From assembly GCA_028551475.1 (NCBI GenBank), contig CM052354.1, positions 27,985,258 through 28,049,257 on the forward strand: a stretch of 64,000 nucleotides of DNA, read 5' to 3'. The position numbers were made by a program, and so were the translations under genes. The DNA is from Casuarina equisetifolia. Lineage: Eukaryota; Streptophyta; Magnoliopsida; Fagales; Casuarinaceae. Shown here piece after piece: positions 35,967 to 45,834 of this stretch (the first letter of the stretch is position 1; each line of letters starts with the position of its first letter). Under the pieces are notes generated by a model, which saw only the letters and a list, made by a program, of their open reading frames with translations, searched no databases and was not told the origin of the DNA.

Positions 35967-36359
35967 ATGGCACTTCCGAACTTTGAGCGTACGAATCCTG
36001 TTGATGTGTACTCGTATAGGTTGACAGAAAATGACATGAGAGAGAGGTCGAGACTCTACATAGCAGCGGTGTCTGCTCGCCAACTCTGCCCTGAAGCTTT
36101 TGATGGCCCTCCAAATGGGAATGGGTTTAGAAAGGATATTGTTCTCCACAATGCAAATAGGAACCCCTTGACATTCAATTTTCATAAAAGGGGCAACAAA
36201 TGTTATCTCGAAAAAGGATGGAGAGAGTTTCTTGAGAACAAGAACAAAGGTCCTGGAGATGTCGTCAAAATTCAGAAGTACGAGAAAGGAAATGGAGAAA
36301 TAGTCTTCTTTATTGGCTCCGAGTCAGAGTTACTTATGGGAGCATTATCATTTGCGTAG
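35967..36359 (+). CDS. Small B3-like domain protein, gene 1
   Basis: Predicted 130-residue protein with a single B3-like domain and little else. B3 domains are plant DNA-binding folds. Visible hallmarks are the N-terminal strand motif YRLTENDMRERSRLYI (family pattern LTxxDxxxxSRL), a central KDIVLHNANRNPLTFNFHKR, the block YLEKGWREFLENK (family GWxxFV), and GPGDVVKIQKYEKGNGEIVF (family GDxVxF). Such one-domain proteins resemble the plant B3 group typified by At2g31720. The ATG at 35967 is chosen because it follows a TTGCAG acceptor-like site and matches the start in gene 2; upstream in-frame codons are probably leader. It shares its upstream unit with gene 2. A role as a small nuclear DNA-binding protein is inferred; target and process are unknown. 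It is the most divergent of the three copies (LCPEAF where the others have ICPQAF). Confidence 0.75.
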   Translation: MALPNFERTNPVDVYSYRLTENDMRERSRLYIAAVSARQLCPEAFDGPPNGNGFRKDIVLHNANRNPLTFNFHKRGNKCYLEKGWREFLENKNKGPGDVVKIQKYEKGNGEIVFFIGSESELLMGALSFA

Positions 36360-36984
36360 ATTTGACAAAGACCAGCTCTATGATGGATTTTGTCACGTTT
36401 CACTTTGGAATAACGTGTTGGTGCATTTTCCTAGTTTGTTACCTAAAATAAGGGCATATGGAGTGCCTGTGAGACATCTTCAATAGGGGTGATTTTATTT
36501 CTGCTGTCTTAGTATGCTGCCATGTGAAGTTTGATCTATGGTACTATTTGTTGCTTTGTTTTTGTTCTTTATTTAAAGGTCTCTACAGATGATATTCTAA
36601 GCAAATAAACTCATTGTCATTCATTGCAGAATATTACCTCCTTCTCACTCACTTGGCCATCGTTTCCGTCACCACCTACCACTACCTCACCTAATCCAAG
36701 CCATAGCCATACGTAACACTGATTTTGGCTTTCTAATACCGCTGCCATCACCAGATATCTGAATTAATCGGATTTAAAACTCAGAAGGGTCAAATGCAGT
36801 AAAATAGTTGGATTTCTAGCTGCAGGACATGCACGAGAACCTTTTCTAATCTCTTTTTTATTCATACTTCTAGCCACGGCCTCCACTGACTTTGCTAAGT
36901 CTTGGGGACCGACATTGAGTTGGTTTATGATTGTAACACACGACTTGATACTTTCACCTAAAAAGATTTGCCAGTTGTATATAT
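36360..36984. other. 3' flank of B3-like gene 1
   Basis: Only the first 30 bases or so resemble the 3' flanks of genes 2 and 3 (TTGACAAAGACC). The rest is unique within the window and holds no recognisable gene. Confidence 0.5.
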
Positions 36985-38440
36985 AACATACATTTTAGTT
37001 CACTGATTTCTTTGTATCTGTAGAGTGCAGGATGTAACATTGTCCTAATAGACCACGCTGTGTTACCCTCTACATCATCAATTTGTTAATTATATTCTCT
37101 AAGATCTATCTAGATTGGAACAGAGACATCGAAATTGACCAAACTCCAGCTGCAATTCTATTCTCAAAATCGTCGCGCAAGGTTCCTGCCATGGTCATTC
37201 ATGTGACTAAACCCAAAATAGTTTATTCCGTTAAAAGCTGCACAAGGTAGCCAAGCTCTTGATAAGTCTTATCAGATTTCACCGACCAAAAGATAACAAC
37301 CCCATTTGTTGTCTAATGATAAGTTGTGGGGTATACCCGTCGACATGATTACTTGCTGGGGTAATCTTTTTGCATTGATCTGTAGGTGGCTTTTGAAAAC
37401 TTCAGACAACCGCAAGATACAAAAAAGGGCAAAAGATAACATAAAGTGGAAGCCATTAAATGCTAGTGCTCTTTTTGTATTTTAAGTCCTTTTCGATGGA
37501 AATAATAAGCCAAAAGATCAAGAATTTGCTTGTCTATTGGCCTCCAATTATTCACGTCCTCAAATACGAAAAATGCCTTTCAAAAATCCGATCGATTTGA
37601 ATCTTCAACTAGTGCTAATGTACATCATGTCCAATTGCGTTTGTCTTTTCACATAAAGATCGTGTGGCTTTCGAAAGACGAGGAAGCAAAAGCAAAATAC
37701 CAGAAAAAAGAAGCAATCGACATAGATAGTCCCCACCATGTTAGAATAACTCTAGTTAGCTCAGGATATTCTCTGTGCAGCCTACACGTTTATCCTAGGA
37801 TCTCGAATATCAAATATGACACATCATTGAAAAGAAAATAACTAATACTTTTCCTTCTTTATAAGTCTTTTCAATGAGCAAAATCAAACAATGAAGGTCA
37901 ACAATTTTCTGATTGTCAAAGGATAAAAAATTCGTATTAGGCATGCTTGACAAAAACCAAAAATTAAGGTTTAAATATAGTTAAGCAAAATAAATTTTGT
38001 TCAAACAAACAAAACTAAATTTAAATAAACAAAATAAAAGGCTTTCAACTTCCATCTTTTTATAGATATGGTGATTTTTGTAATACTGGAGTATGCCTCT
38101 ATGCTTTTGTACTTTAATATGTATTAATACAATTTACATTTTCACCAAAAATAAATAAATAAATAAATTTTGTTCACCTAGGAGAAAAAACATGTTCTAA
38201 GTTTATGGAACAACTAGACCAATTAAGAGTGATGTGACTCTAAACCAAGCTTGAATATATTAGCTGAAAATTAGAGATATTTTCTAGGTTCAACAAATAT
38301 AGCTAAATTGAATGGTAAACTCATCTTTTTTTATTTCATTAAACTTGACTATTCTAGTTCAAGATTCTATCTTTGACTGGAGGTAAGGTAGGAGAAAACA
38401 TAGTGACGTATCAAGACCATGAAAGCATGACGTGGTTGAT
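36985..38440 (+). repeat. Duplicated unit B, copy 1
   Basis: Aligns with 58765-60150. Shared landmarks are GTGTAACATTG, TAGACCACGCTGTGTTACC, TCAATTTGTTAATTATA, TAATGATAAGTTGTGGGG, CCCGTCGACATGATTAC and TCTTCAACTAGTGCTAATG. Partial open frames over both copies are not in keeping with a conserved protein, so I treat the unit as non-coding. In copy 2 this unit leads directly into a B3-like gene; here it stops at about 38440 and unit C follows. Confidence 0.8.
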
Positions 38441-39565
38441 GCACGCCAATGATCCGGACAAAGCCGACATGCGTTCTAGAAGTGTACCGTTTGTCAGATA
38501 ATCGCTTAGTGGAGAATCTCAAACTCAATCATGTAGTGGACCATTGTTTTTTAGTTGAAATGTTATGATCTAGAAGCTTCTCTGACTAACACAAGTAAAT
38601 AAAAATTATATCTTGTGTTACAAAAATACCCCATCTTCAAGCGTTTTGGATTTTTAAATTCTTACTGCATGTGATTTAGGGGTTGGTCTGCCGCATTAGA
38701 TCCCGTTCTAAAATTATACAACCTCGTATCATACTCCAAAGAATTATTGAAGATTTAGTATCTCGAGGCAATCAGTTGGAAAAGCCGAAGGTTCGTACTA
38801 CAGAGATGCATTGAAGTCACTCTCAGGCCACTTTTTTTACGATTTGTGTTATATGCTTGTCGTGGGTGTGGGCGAAATCCAACTCTAAAGGATTTTACAC
38901 TTTCTTCGAAAAAGACAAGTAAAGCCCCAGTCGACACGTCACGCCACTAAAAGTTCGGCCAAAGACAACGGCTGTAGTCCAACTCACTGTAGTATGGACC
39001 TCGTACTTGTAACTATGTCATTAACGACCTATTTAATTTGTTTTCCACATACACACGCAGATAGAAACAACAAAAGGCTGAAAAAAGTTGGAATCAATAA
39101 GAAATCATACCTTTTAGCTGTGCTTTTCCGAGCTAAATAAGAAAAGGCTTAGCCACGACTTTAGATATATTAATTAGCTAATCAAACTTCGAACTGTGCT
39201 TTTAGATCTATTAGTTGAAAGTTAACTACATACACTTTATTCATTTGTCATTTGAAACCGTGAGCAATTACGTGGATCACTCAATGGTATCTAGAGAAAG
39301 CTAAATAATTAGTGGGGTTAGATAGCTCAGGGCTACACTTTATATGTGAGGCTTGTTTTTATTTCTATAGCTGTCTCATATGATTAGACATTTTGATCCG
39401 ATTTGGCTTTGGATGTCTTGGTATCTTAACTTTTTGTTATGTTGAATTTTCTTCTAGATTTTGTGATTGATTTGCTTTTTGAATGATGAGTGAATATTTG
39501 GCTATTGTAGCTGAACCACACTCAGAGTCGAAGCTTTGGAGGATTTTGGTAATTGATGCACCTCA
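38441..39565 (+). repeat. Duplicated unit C, copy 1
   Basis: Aligns with 57691-58745 and 61446-62574. Shared landmarks are ACAAAGCCGACATGC, CGCTTAGTGGAGAATCTCAAA, GATCTAGAAGCTTCTCT, GGTTCGTACTACAGAGATGC, TTTTCGTGGGTGTGG-like, ATTAGTGGGGTTAGATAGC and TTTTTGAATGATGAGTGAATAT. It contains one copy of the recurring AAGCCCCAG motif. No coding sequence is seen. Confidence 0.8.
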
Positions 39566-40009
39566 AAGGAAAAAAATAAAAAATAAAAAATAAAAAAACA
39601 AGAACAGAAAGCGATACAAAATTTTTAAACTCACATAAATTGTGGGTTGCCCCGAATCAAAATGCCAAGCCAGCCAAAAGATTGTACAACAAACCAGGAT
39701 TGACAAATGATTCTAAACAATATAGTGCACGGGCTGGTTGCGACCGTGCACATGTTTAGTACTTCTAGTCCAACCTACCACCCTTACTGTTTCATGAGAT
39801 CAACCAGTGTCTAATTCTATTTAGTTAAGATTAGGTTGCAGTGGGTCCCATTTGATCCGATTAGTTCTTCATTAGTGCCTTGAAACGGTAAGATTTAACT
39901 GTTTGGCGCTTCCTCAAATTTTTATCTACTTATAAACCCTATAACATGCTTCTGTCTGTCGAATGTGGGATTGGATACAGTACATAGTAAGTCCTTGGGT
40001 AGCAGTAGT
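39566..40009. other. Unique spacer with a short hairpin
   Basis: Separates unit C copy 1 from unit A copy 2 and has no match elsewhere in the window. It holds an A-rich simple repeat and a perfect 8-bp inverted repeat, GTGCACGG with CCGTGCAC, at 39725-39751. No gene is recognised. Confidence 0.55.
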
Positions 40010-43000
40010 CACCCTGAATTAGCCCAGTGAAGGTCTGTCCAACAAACATCAAATATTTCCACGTACAGTTAATGTTTTTCTTCACAGAAGAAGGTTAAAA
40101 AATATGCTATGCAACTCCGCCAGTGGGTTGTCAAACAAATTCCATAAACGATTGTCAAGCCTTCAAGTCGAAAGAAGGACTTTCATGCCCATAGCTAATT
40201 AACGGCCCCTCCTCCTAACTTGTCTATGATCTCTTCTTATGGGTTTTATGCTCATCCTTTTAATCTCTCCTCTTACTATTCTTTTGAGAAAGGTATTGAA
40301 TATTAACATGAGTTTGATATTTTTGTCAAAGACATTAGTTTTAGAGATAGTAGTGTTAGGTATGTATTATCATTTTGATTCTTATGTTGTCCTTCTTAAC
40401 CAGTTGTTAGTATTAATACACCACCTATGTATATTAAGTAATATATTTTCATTTTATGATTTTCCAGACTATTATCTCTATAATTTTAGATAGTCTATCT
40501 TATTTTCAACAAGTCGTTAGTAATCAACTAAATTTGAAAGAAGTTTAAAAGTGACCAAATCGTCAATGACAAAGAGAATCTGAAAGGATTGCCAATACTA
40601 AAGAAACGTTGAATTAGGCTTTAGGTACAAGGCTGGCTACCAATTCTAAGAGAATTTGAAATAATGAGACTGCAAAAACGGAACAAATATCTTGAGAAAG
40701 ACGTGTTTGTCTTATTGAGAAAAGCAAGCCACGTTTTAGAGAATACAAGACAATACACTCATTGAGAGTCTTAATTTAAAAAAAAAACAAATAATCTATC
40801 ATGATTGAGAAAACATCAGAAAATTTGATAAAGATAGATTCCAGAAAAAGCTAACAAAAGTCAATAACTTAAAGCATATATTGGTTTCATCTATGTTGTA
40901 AAGCAACCTAAACAGGCTTTAGGTTTGAGGCTCCAAATAACAACCACATAAAGCTGATAAAATATCAAGCAAAGGACATCAACAATTGTCTCATTTGCGT
41001 TTTGAATTAGAGGCTAAAAGCTGGAGCTTCTTCAGCGAGGCATGTTTGGAGAAGCAAAAGCTAAACCTTGATTTCATTAAAGACAGTTCAAAAAGAAATT
41101 CAATTTAAGAATAACACTATTTTTCTACGCTTTACGGGTATGTGGGGCCTCATTACATCACTGTCATATGTTTTGAAGATTGAGGCACCCAAAATAAACA
41201 AAAAGACATGTACTAAGTATCGTAATCCACATAATCAGTGATTTATTATGTCCGCCACTCTCTTGGCAAATCCCCATGTTCAAGGATTCTTACTATGCCT
41301 CTGAAGAAAAAAAAAATAGTAAGCCCCATTTTTTACATTAAGCCATCAAAAGCTTGTTCAAACAGAATGGCTGCAGTCCTAACTTCCCATGGTAAGCATA
41401 AACCATAGTATATTCTTGTCACGCATCTGCCAACACAGGCAGATAGATAAAGTAAACAGCCTACATTGTTGGATTCAGATATGGCACGAAAAGTAAATTC
41501 ATCTTTTCGTTACATCGTAAAACAAAGAAGATGAATAATTGACTTATCCACACTACCGATTAAAATTTGTTGCTCTGACTATTAGAAGTTTAAAATGTAT
41601 CTGAAGATCCGAAGCATGCTTGTAAAAAATGGAAGGCTTAACATTGAAGAAATCCAATCAATGTAATTTGCTAACTAGTCCTTGACTTTTCCAATATCTA
41701 AGCCTTCAACCCATCTAGTCGGTTTTTGTCTAATCAAGCTTACTACTGCGTCAAGATAGAACATGTGCCTTAACCTACTATTTCAAGATATCTCTATCAT
41801 TTATATTTATTTTTTAGTACAAATATGATGTTTTTATTAAAAATGTTAGCTCTAGAAGTAGTTAAATTTTAGTTAGACATTATTATTTTGATTTTATATA
41901 ATCACTATTAAGCGGTCATTAGTCATTTATACACTATCTATGTATATTAAGTAATACAGTTACATTTTATCGTATTATAGAACGTCATCTCTATGTCTCT
42001 AATGTGGCATTTTCAGTCTGTCTGTTTATTTTTTCTTCTCACCAAATAACCGACATTATCAACGCTTAACCTTGAATATTATATTAACATATAATTTCAG
42101 ATCATCTATCTTATTTGCAACAAATCCAAAGTGACCATCTAAGTTTGAAATAAGTTGGAAGGCGACCAAATTTTCAATGACTAAGAAGCTAAAAGGACTA
42201 CCGACGCCAAAGAAAAGTTGGAAACGAACAACGCTTTGGCTATAGGTACTAGGCTGACTACCAATTCTAAGAGTATTTGAATACACAATTGCCAATACCA
42301 AAGAGAGTTGAAAGCAACTCTAAACTTTTTAGTGCAAATATATAGAGACTACGAAAGCACAACAAATATCTTGAGACAGATGTGTTTGTCTTATTGAGAA
42401 AAGCAACTGATGTTCTTGAGAAAACAAGATAACAGTCTCCAAGTTCTGCCGATTTCACTTCTGTTATCATTGTTATTTTTAACTTTTTGGCACATCATTC
42501 GCCACATGCTTATCTATGCTTACCCACGTGATAAAGATGGATGCCAGAAAAGTAATGAAAGTCCATAACTAAAAGTAGACATTGGTCTCATCTATGTTGT
42601 GAAGCCACCCAAACAGGCTTCAGGCTCCACACATCAACCATGGAAAGGTGGGTAAAATAGAATATAAGTAAAGGACATCAAAACTTGTCTCATGTGCATC
42701 TGAGTCACGCTCAGAAGTAAAGCTAACTGCTCTAACTTTTAGAGGCTAAAAGCTTTTTCTGCGAGGCATGTTTGGAGAAGCAAAAGCTAGACCTAGACTT
42801 CATTAAAGACAGTTCTTGAATATCAAGACACTACAAAGAAACAAAAGAAACGGACAAAATACGAAGAGAAGTACTAAGTGCCGTAATCCACATAATTGGT
42901 GATTGATAATGTGGGCCACTGTCTCTGAGAATGTCGAAGTTCAATGGATTATTATGTTGACTCAAAAGAAAAAGAAGGCCCCAGGGTCTGCGTTAAGCCA

Positions 43001-43690
43001 TCAAAAGCTTCTTCAAACAGAACGACTGTGACCTAACTCCCCATCTTATCGAATATGGTCTATTCACTACTTTAATTCCAAGTGCTTCTGACATGGACAT
43101 AACCTTTGAATTTTGGTGGACAATTGAAATCGAAGCTTCGAGTTTGATTGTGACCTGTGCCTTTTTGGGCTGGGGTTAGTGGGGCTTGTCGCCTATATAA
43201 GTAGTGTTATTCGTCTGCCATATGCTTCAGTTCAGTCGTTCGTATACAAAAACATTACTTCATCTCTCTGTAATAACCATCTTCTTTTCTCTTCTTTAGA
43301 TTTTCTTTAACTGTTTCGTACGAGTTGATCATTTATTAGATTTTTTTGTTGATCTTTTTTATTGATTGTGCATTAACTACATATAACTACTGCTAGATTT
43401 AGTAATCTATGCATGTCTCATGGAATGAATCAAGTTAAAAATAAGTGTGTTTTTCTCACTGTCTACAAAGCTTCAAATCTTACTTTTGCTTGTTGCTGAA
43501 ATTAGCGTTATTCAAATATGTAGGAGCTCATGTAGACAGGCACAAAGTTCTTCATCAAGACTATTTACTTTCACTTCATGTCTCACACCCCACTATTCTT
43601 TCAATGTTCTAGGTTTACTTTTTGCTTTGTAATTTACATTTGCAACTTTTGTGTAAATTTTGAAAGAATGGAATGTTTGGTTGCAGCAGA
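40010..43690 (+). repeat. Duplicated unit A, copy 2 (upstream flank of B3-like gene 2)
   Basis: Second copy of the stretch at 32470-35960, about 7.6 kb away in the same orientation. It keeps the two internal subrepeats (about 40280-41400 and 41815-43050) and the promoter/leader. The segment around CTTACCCACGTGATAAAGAT (about 34886 and 42519) is almost identical between the copies. Confidence 0.8.
43194..43200 (+). promoter_or_regulatory. TATA box of B3-like gene 2
   Basis: TATATAA sits 497 bp before the ATG, in the same position as in gene 1, with leader sequence aligned between the two genes. Confidence 0.5.
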
Positions 43691-44089
43691 ATGGCAGAAC
43701 TGAAATTTAAGATGACAAATCCTGTTGATTTGTTCTCAAAAGAGCTGACAGAAAATGACATGAAAGAAAGGTCAAGGCTTTACATAAAAAAGAGGCCTGC
43801 TCGCCAAATCTGTCCCCAAGCTTTTCGCAGCCCTCCAAATCATAATGATTTCAGACAAGATCTTGTTCTCTACGATGTCAACAGGAATGCCTTGGAATTC
43901 CGTTTTCATGAAAGGAAGAACAAATATTATCTCGAAAAAGGATGGAAAGAGTTTCTCGAGGACAAGCGCAAACGCCCAAGAGATGTCATCAAAATTCAAA
44001 AGTACAAGAAAGGAACTGGACAAATAATCTTCCTCATTGGCTTCACGTCAGAGTTATTTCTGGGAGCATTAACATTTCCGCAGAATTGA
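43691..44089 (+). CDS. Small B3-like domain protein, gene 2
   Basis: Predicted 132-residue protein, about 80% identical to gene 3 and less to gene 1. The B3-like hallmarks are KELTENDMKERSRLYI, FRQDLVLYDVNRNALEFRF, YYLEKGWKEFLEDK and RPRDVIKIQKYKKGTG. In the last of these the usual Gly before Asp (GDV) is Arg. It ends in SELFLGALTFPQN, shared with gene 3. The start follows an acceptor-like TTGCAG, as in gene 1. It is small, rich in Lys and Arg, without membrane or signal segments, and a nuclear DNA-binding role is inferred from the fold. Its 3' flank is interrupted 490 bp downstream by the Copia element, so its 3' untranslated region might end before, or be altered by, that insertion. Confidence 0.77.
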   Translation: MAELKFKMTNPVDLFSKELTENDMKERSRLYIKKRPARQICPQAFRSPPNHNDFRQDLVLYDVNRNALEFRFHERKNKYYLEKGWKEFLEDKRKRPRDVIKIQKYKKGTGQIIFLIGFTSELFLGALTFPQN

Positions 44090-44575
44090 CAAAGACTGGC
44101 TCTGATGATGGGGTTTTATTGTGTTTTAATATAGTGCATGTTGTTGTTGTATTTTCAGGTTGTCAGTTTCTATTTTCAGCTTTTCTGTTTCTTTCCAAGT
44201 TATTAGTCTTGTACGCCTGGTTGCTTCTGGTTGGTTATTGTGTTGTGTTGTTCTCTATATGTATTCGGTTTTTGGGGGGAAGTCAGTTGATGTCTGGTCG
44301 TGGGTTCAGTTTCTGTATCTGCTTGATTTCTTCAAACGTGTGCTTGTCTACATAATAAAGAGCCTACATAAATCGTATAAAGAGTTGCAGATAGAGATGG
44401 ATGCCACTTGAAGAAAGACAAGCATCATTATGCTTCGTTATCGATATATATTACGAAATCATTTGGCCAATTGCAGTGTCACCACTCGCCACAGTGGGTG
44501 CCACTTGAAGAAAGAGTTACAGATAGAGATAATCGAGTGAGTTGAGATTTGAGCTTTATTAGCTCGAAATCATGA
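44090..44575 (+). repeat. Unit D, left part (3' flank of B3-like gene 2)
   Basis: Aligns with the 3' flank of gene 3 (60689-61170). It continues on the other side of the Copia element at 57429-57690. It contains a direct repeat of about 30 bp around GCCACTTGAAGAAAGA (near 44403 and 44501). Confidence 0.8.
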
Positions 44576-44580
44576 CTTTC

Positions 44581-44966
44581 TGTTAGGTTTGGAGTAAATT
44601 AGTAAGGGTAATTATGTAACTACCATATTTGTATTGTGGGTGGTTTATATGGGTTTCCCAGTCTTATTCTATTTAGGTATCCTAGTCCTATTCTATTTGG
44701 GTTTCCTTGGTACTTGTATAAAAGGAAACCTTATGGGGAAACCTAGGTATGAGGTTGAGAGAGATTGAGAGAAAACAGAGGTTTTCTGTAAGCACTGTAA
44801 GCCCTCCTCATCATAGTGAAGAATTGCTCCTTAGGCCGGGGACGTAGGGATTATCCCGAACCTCGTAATTTCTGTGTGTTCTTTACTTGACTAATATTCT
44901 CTTTGTGTGTGCGGTGAGATCCTGAGAGATTCCGTGAGTTTAGATTCATGGGTTTGTTTTCTAACA
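44581..44966 (+). repeat. 5' LTR of the Copia element
   Basis: 386 bp, starting TGTTAGG and ending CTAACA. A TATA box (TATAAAAGG, 44717-44725) sits at the place expected for the U3/R start. Confidence 0.95.
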
Positions 44967-44969
44967 AAC

Positions 44970-44982
44970 TGGTATCGGAGCC
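44970..44982 (+). other. Primer binding site of the Copia element
   Basis: TGGTATCGGAGCC starts four bases after the LTR. It differs by one base from the common Copia site TGGTATCAGAGCC, complementary to initiator methionine tRNA. Confidence 0.85.
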
Positions 44983-45439
44983 TAGGTTCCTAAATTAGGG
45001 CCAAGGCTCGTTCTTTGTCAGGTAGTTAGCGGAAGAACGATTGTTTTGGTGTGTATTTAGCACACTGCACACAAGAGGGAAGCTGTCAACAAAGGCTTTA
45101 TTCAAAGAAGCCTTTTATCGAACACTTGGTGTGCAACACACGAAGGAAGAAGCTAAAATCGGCGTTTGAGGTATGGATTTTCTTCTCTAGCCTTCGTTTG
45201 TGTGATTTCCGACCTCTTTGTGGCCGGAAAATCGATTGGAGTGCTGCGGGTTGTGTTGAACCCGTGAGCCTGAAAAGGGGATTTGCGATTCCTCTTTCGT
45301 TTGAGCGTTTTGTGGAGCGATTTTGAGTTCTATAGACTCGTTGGAAGCCGATCTATTGATTGGTATTCTTATTTCATCAGAAACTGCTTTGGAACGGCGG
45401 TAATCGGAGGAGAAACGTGGCTGCAGCAGCAAAAACGGG

Positions 45440-45632
45440 TTCTGTTGACCCGATTTTGACCCAGAGTTGACCCAGTCAAAGTTTGACCCGTTAACCCGGT
45501 CAAACTTTGACCCATTGACCGTTGACCGTTGACTGGATCCGAAGACCCGGCCCAGCCCAGATCCAGACCCGATTCGTTAACCCGGTCCAGTTGTCCGTTG
45601 ACCGTTGACCGAGCGATCGTTGACTTTGACCG
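45440..45632 (+). promoter_or_regulatory. TTGAC-rich array in the Copia leader
   Basis: About a dozen TTGAC cores lie in roughly 190 bp of untranslated leader, many as TTGACC, with a few GTCAA on the opposite strand. TTGAC is the W-box core bound by WRKY factors. The array lies between the primer binding site and gag. Regulatory function is inference; a simple expanded leader repeat is the alternative. Confidence 0.6.
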
Positions 45633-45834
45633 AACAGAATTTTCAGGTGATTTCTGTGCCAATTTTTGCAGTATTTTTCTGGTATTTTTTGGGAGATATT
45701 TGACTATTTTTGGGCATAATCAGAGGGGTATTTTGGTCAATTTGGTTGGCATTTGTTGAGGGGTATTTTGGTAATTTTACACTTTTGATTCCTATTTGAG
45801 GGGGAAGTCAAAGGGGAGTTTATTTTTTGTTGTG

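Noticed and set aside
37530-37841. 103-codon frame resembling one at 59189-59530
   Set aside because: Similarity follows from duplicated unit B. The two frames drift with frame-disturbing differences, as non-coding DNA does.
32745-43050. Repeated spaced segments that might suggest an array of the CRISPR type
   Set aside because: Units are over 1 kb, diverged and in a plant genome; they are segmental duplications.
43942-44355. 137-codon frame overlapping B3-like gene 2
   Set aside because: A shadow in another frame of the B3-like coding region running into the 3' flank. The matching frame in the other copies differs in length and content.
44961-44982. Possible tRNA-like sequence after the Copia LTR
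   Set aside because: It is the primer binding site, complementary to a tRNA end, not a tRNA gene.
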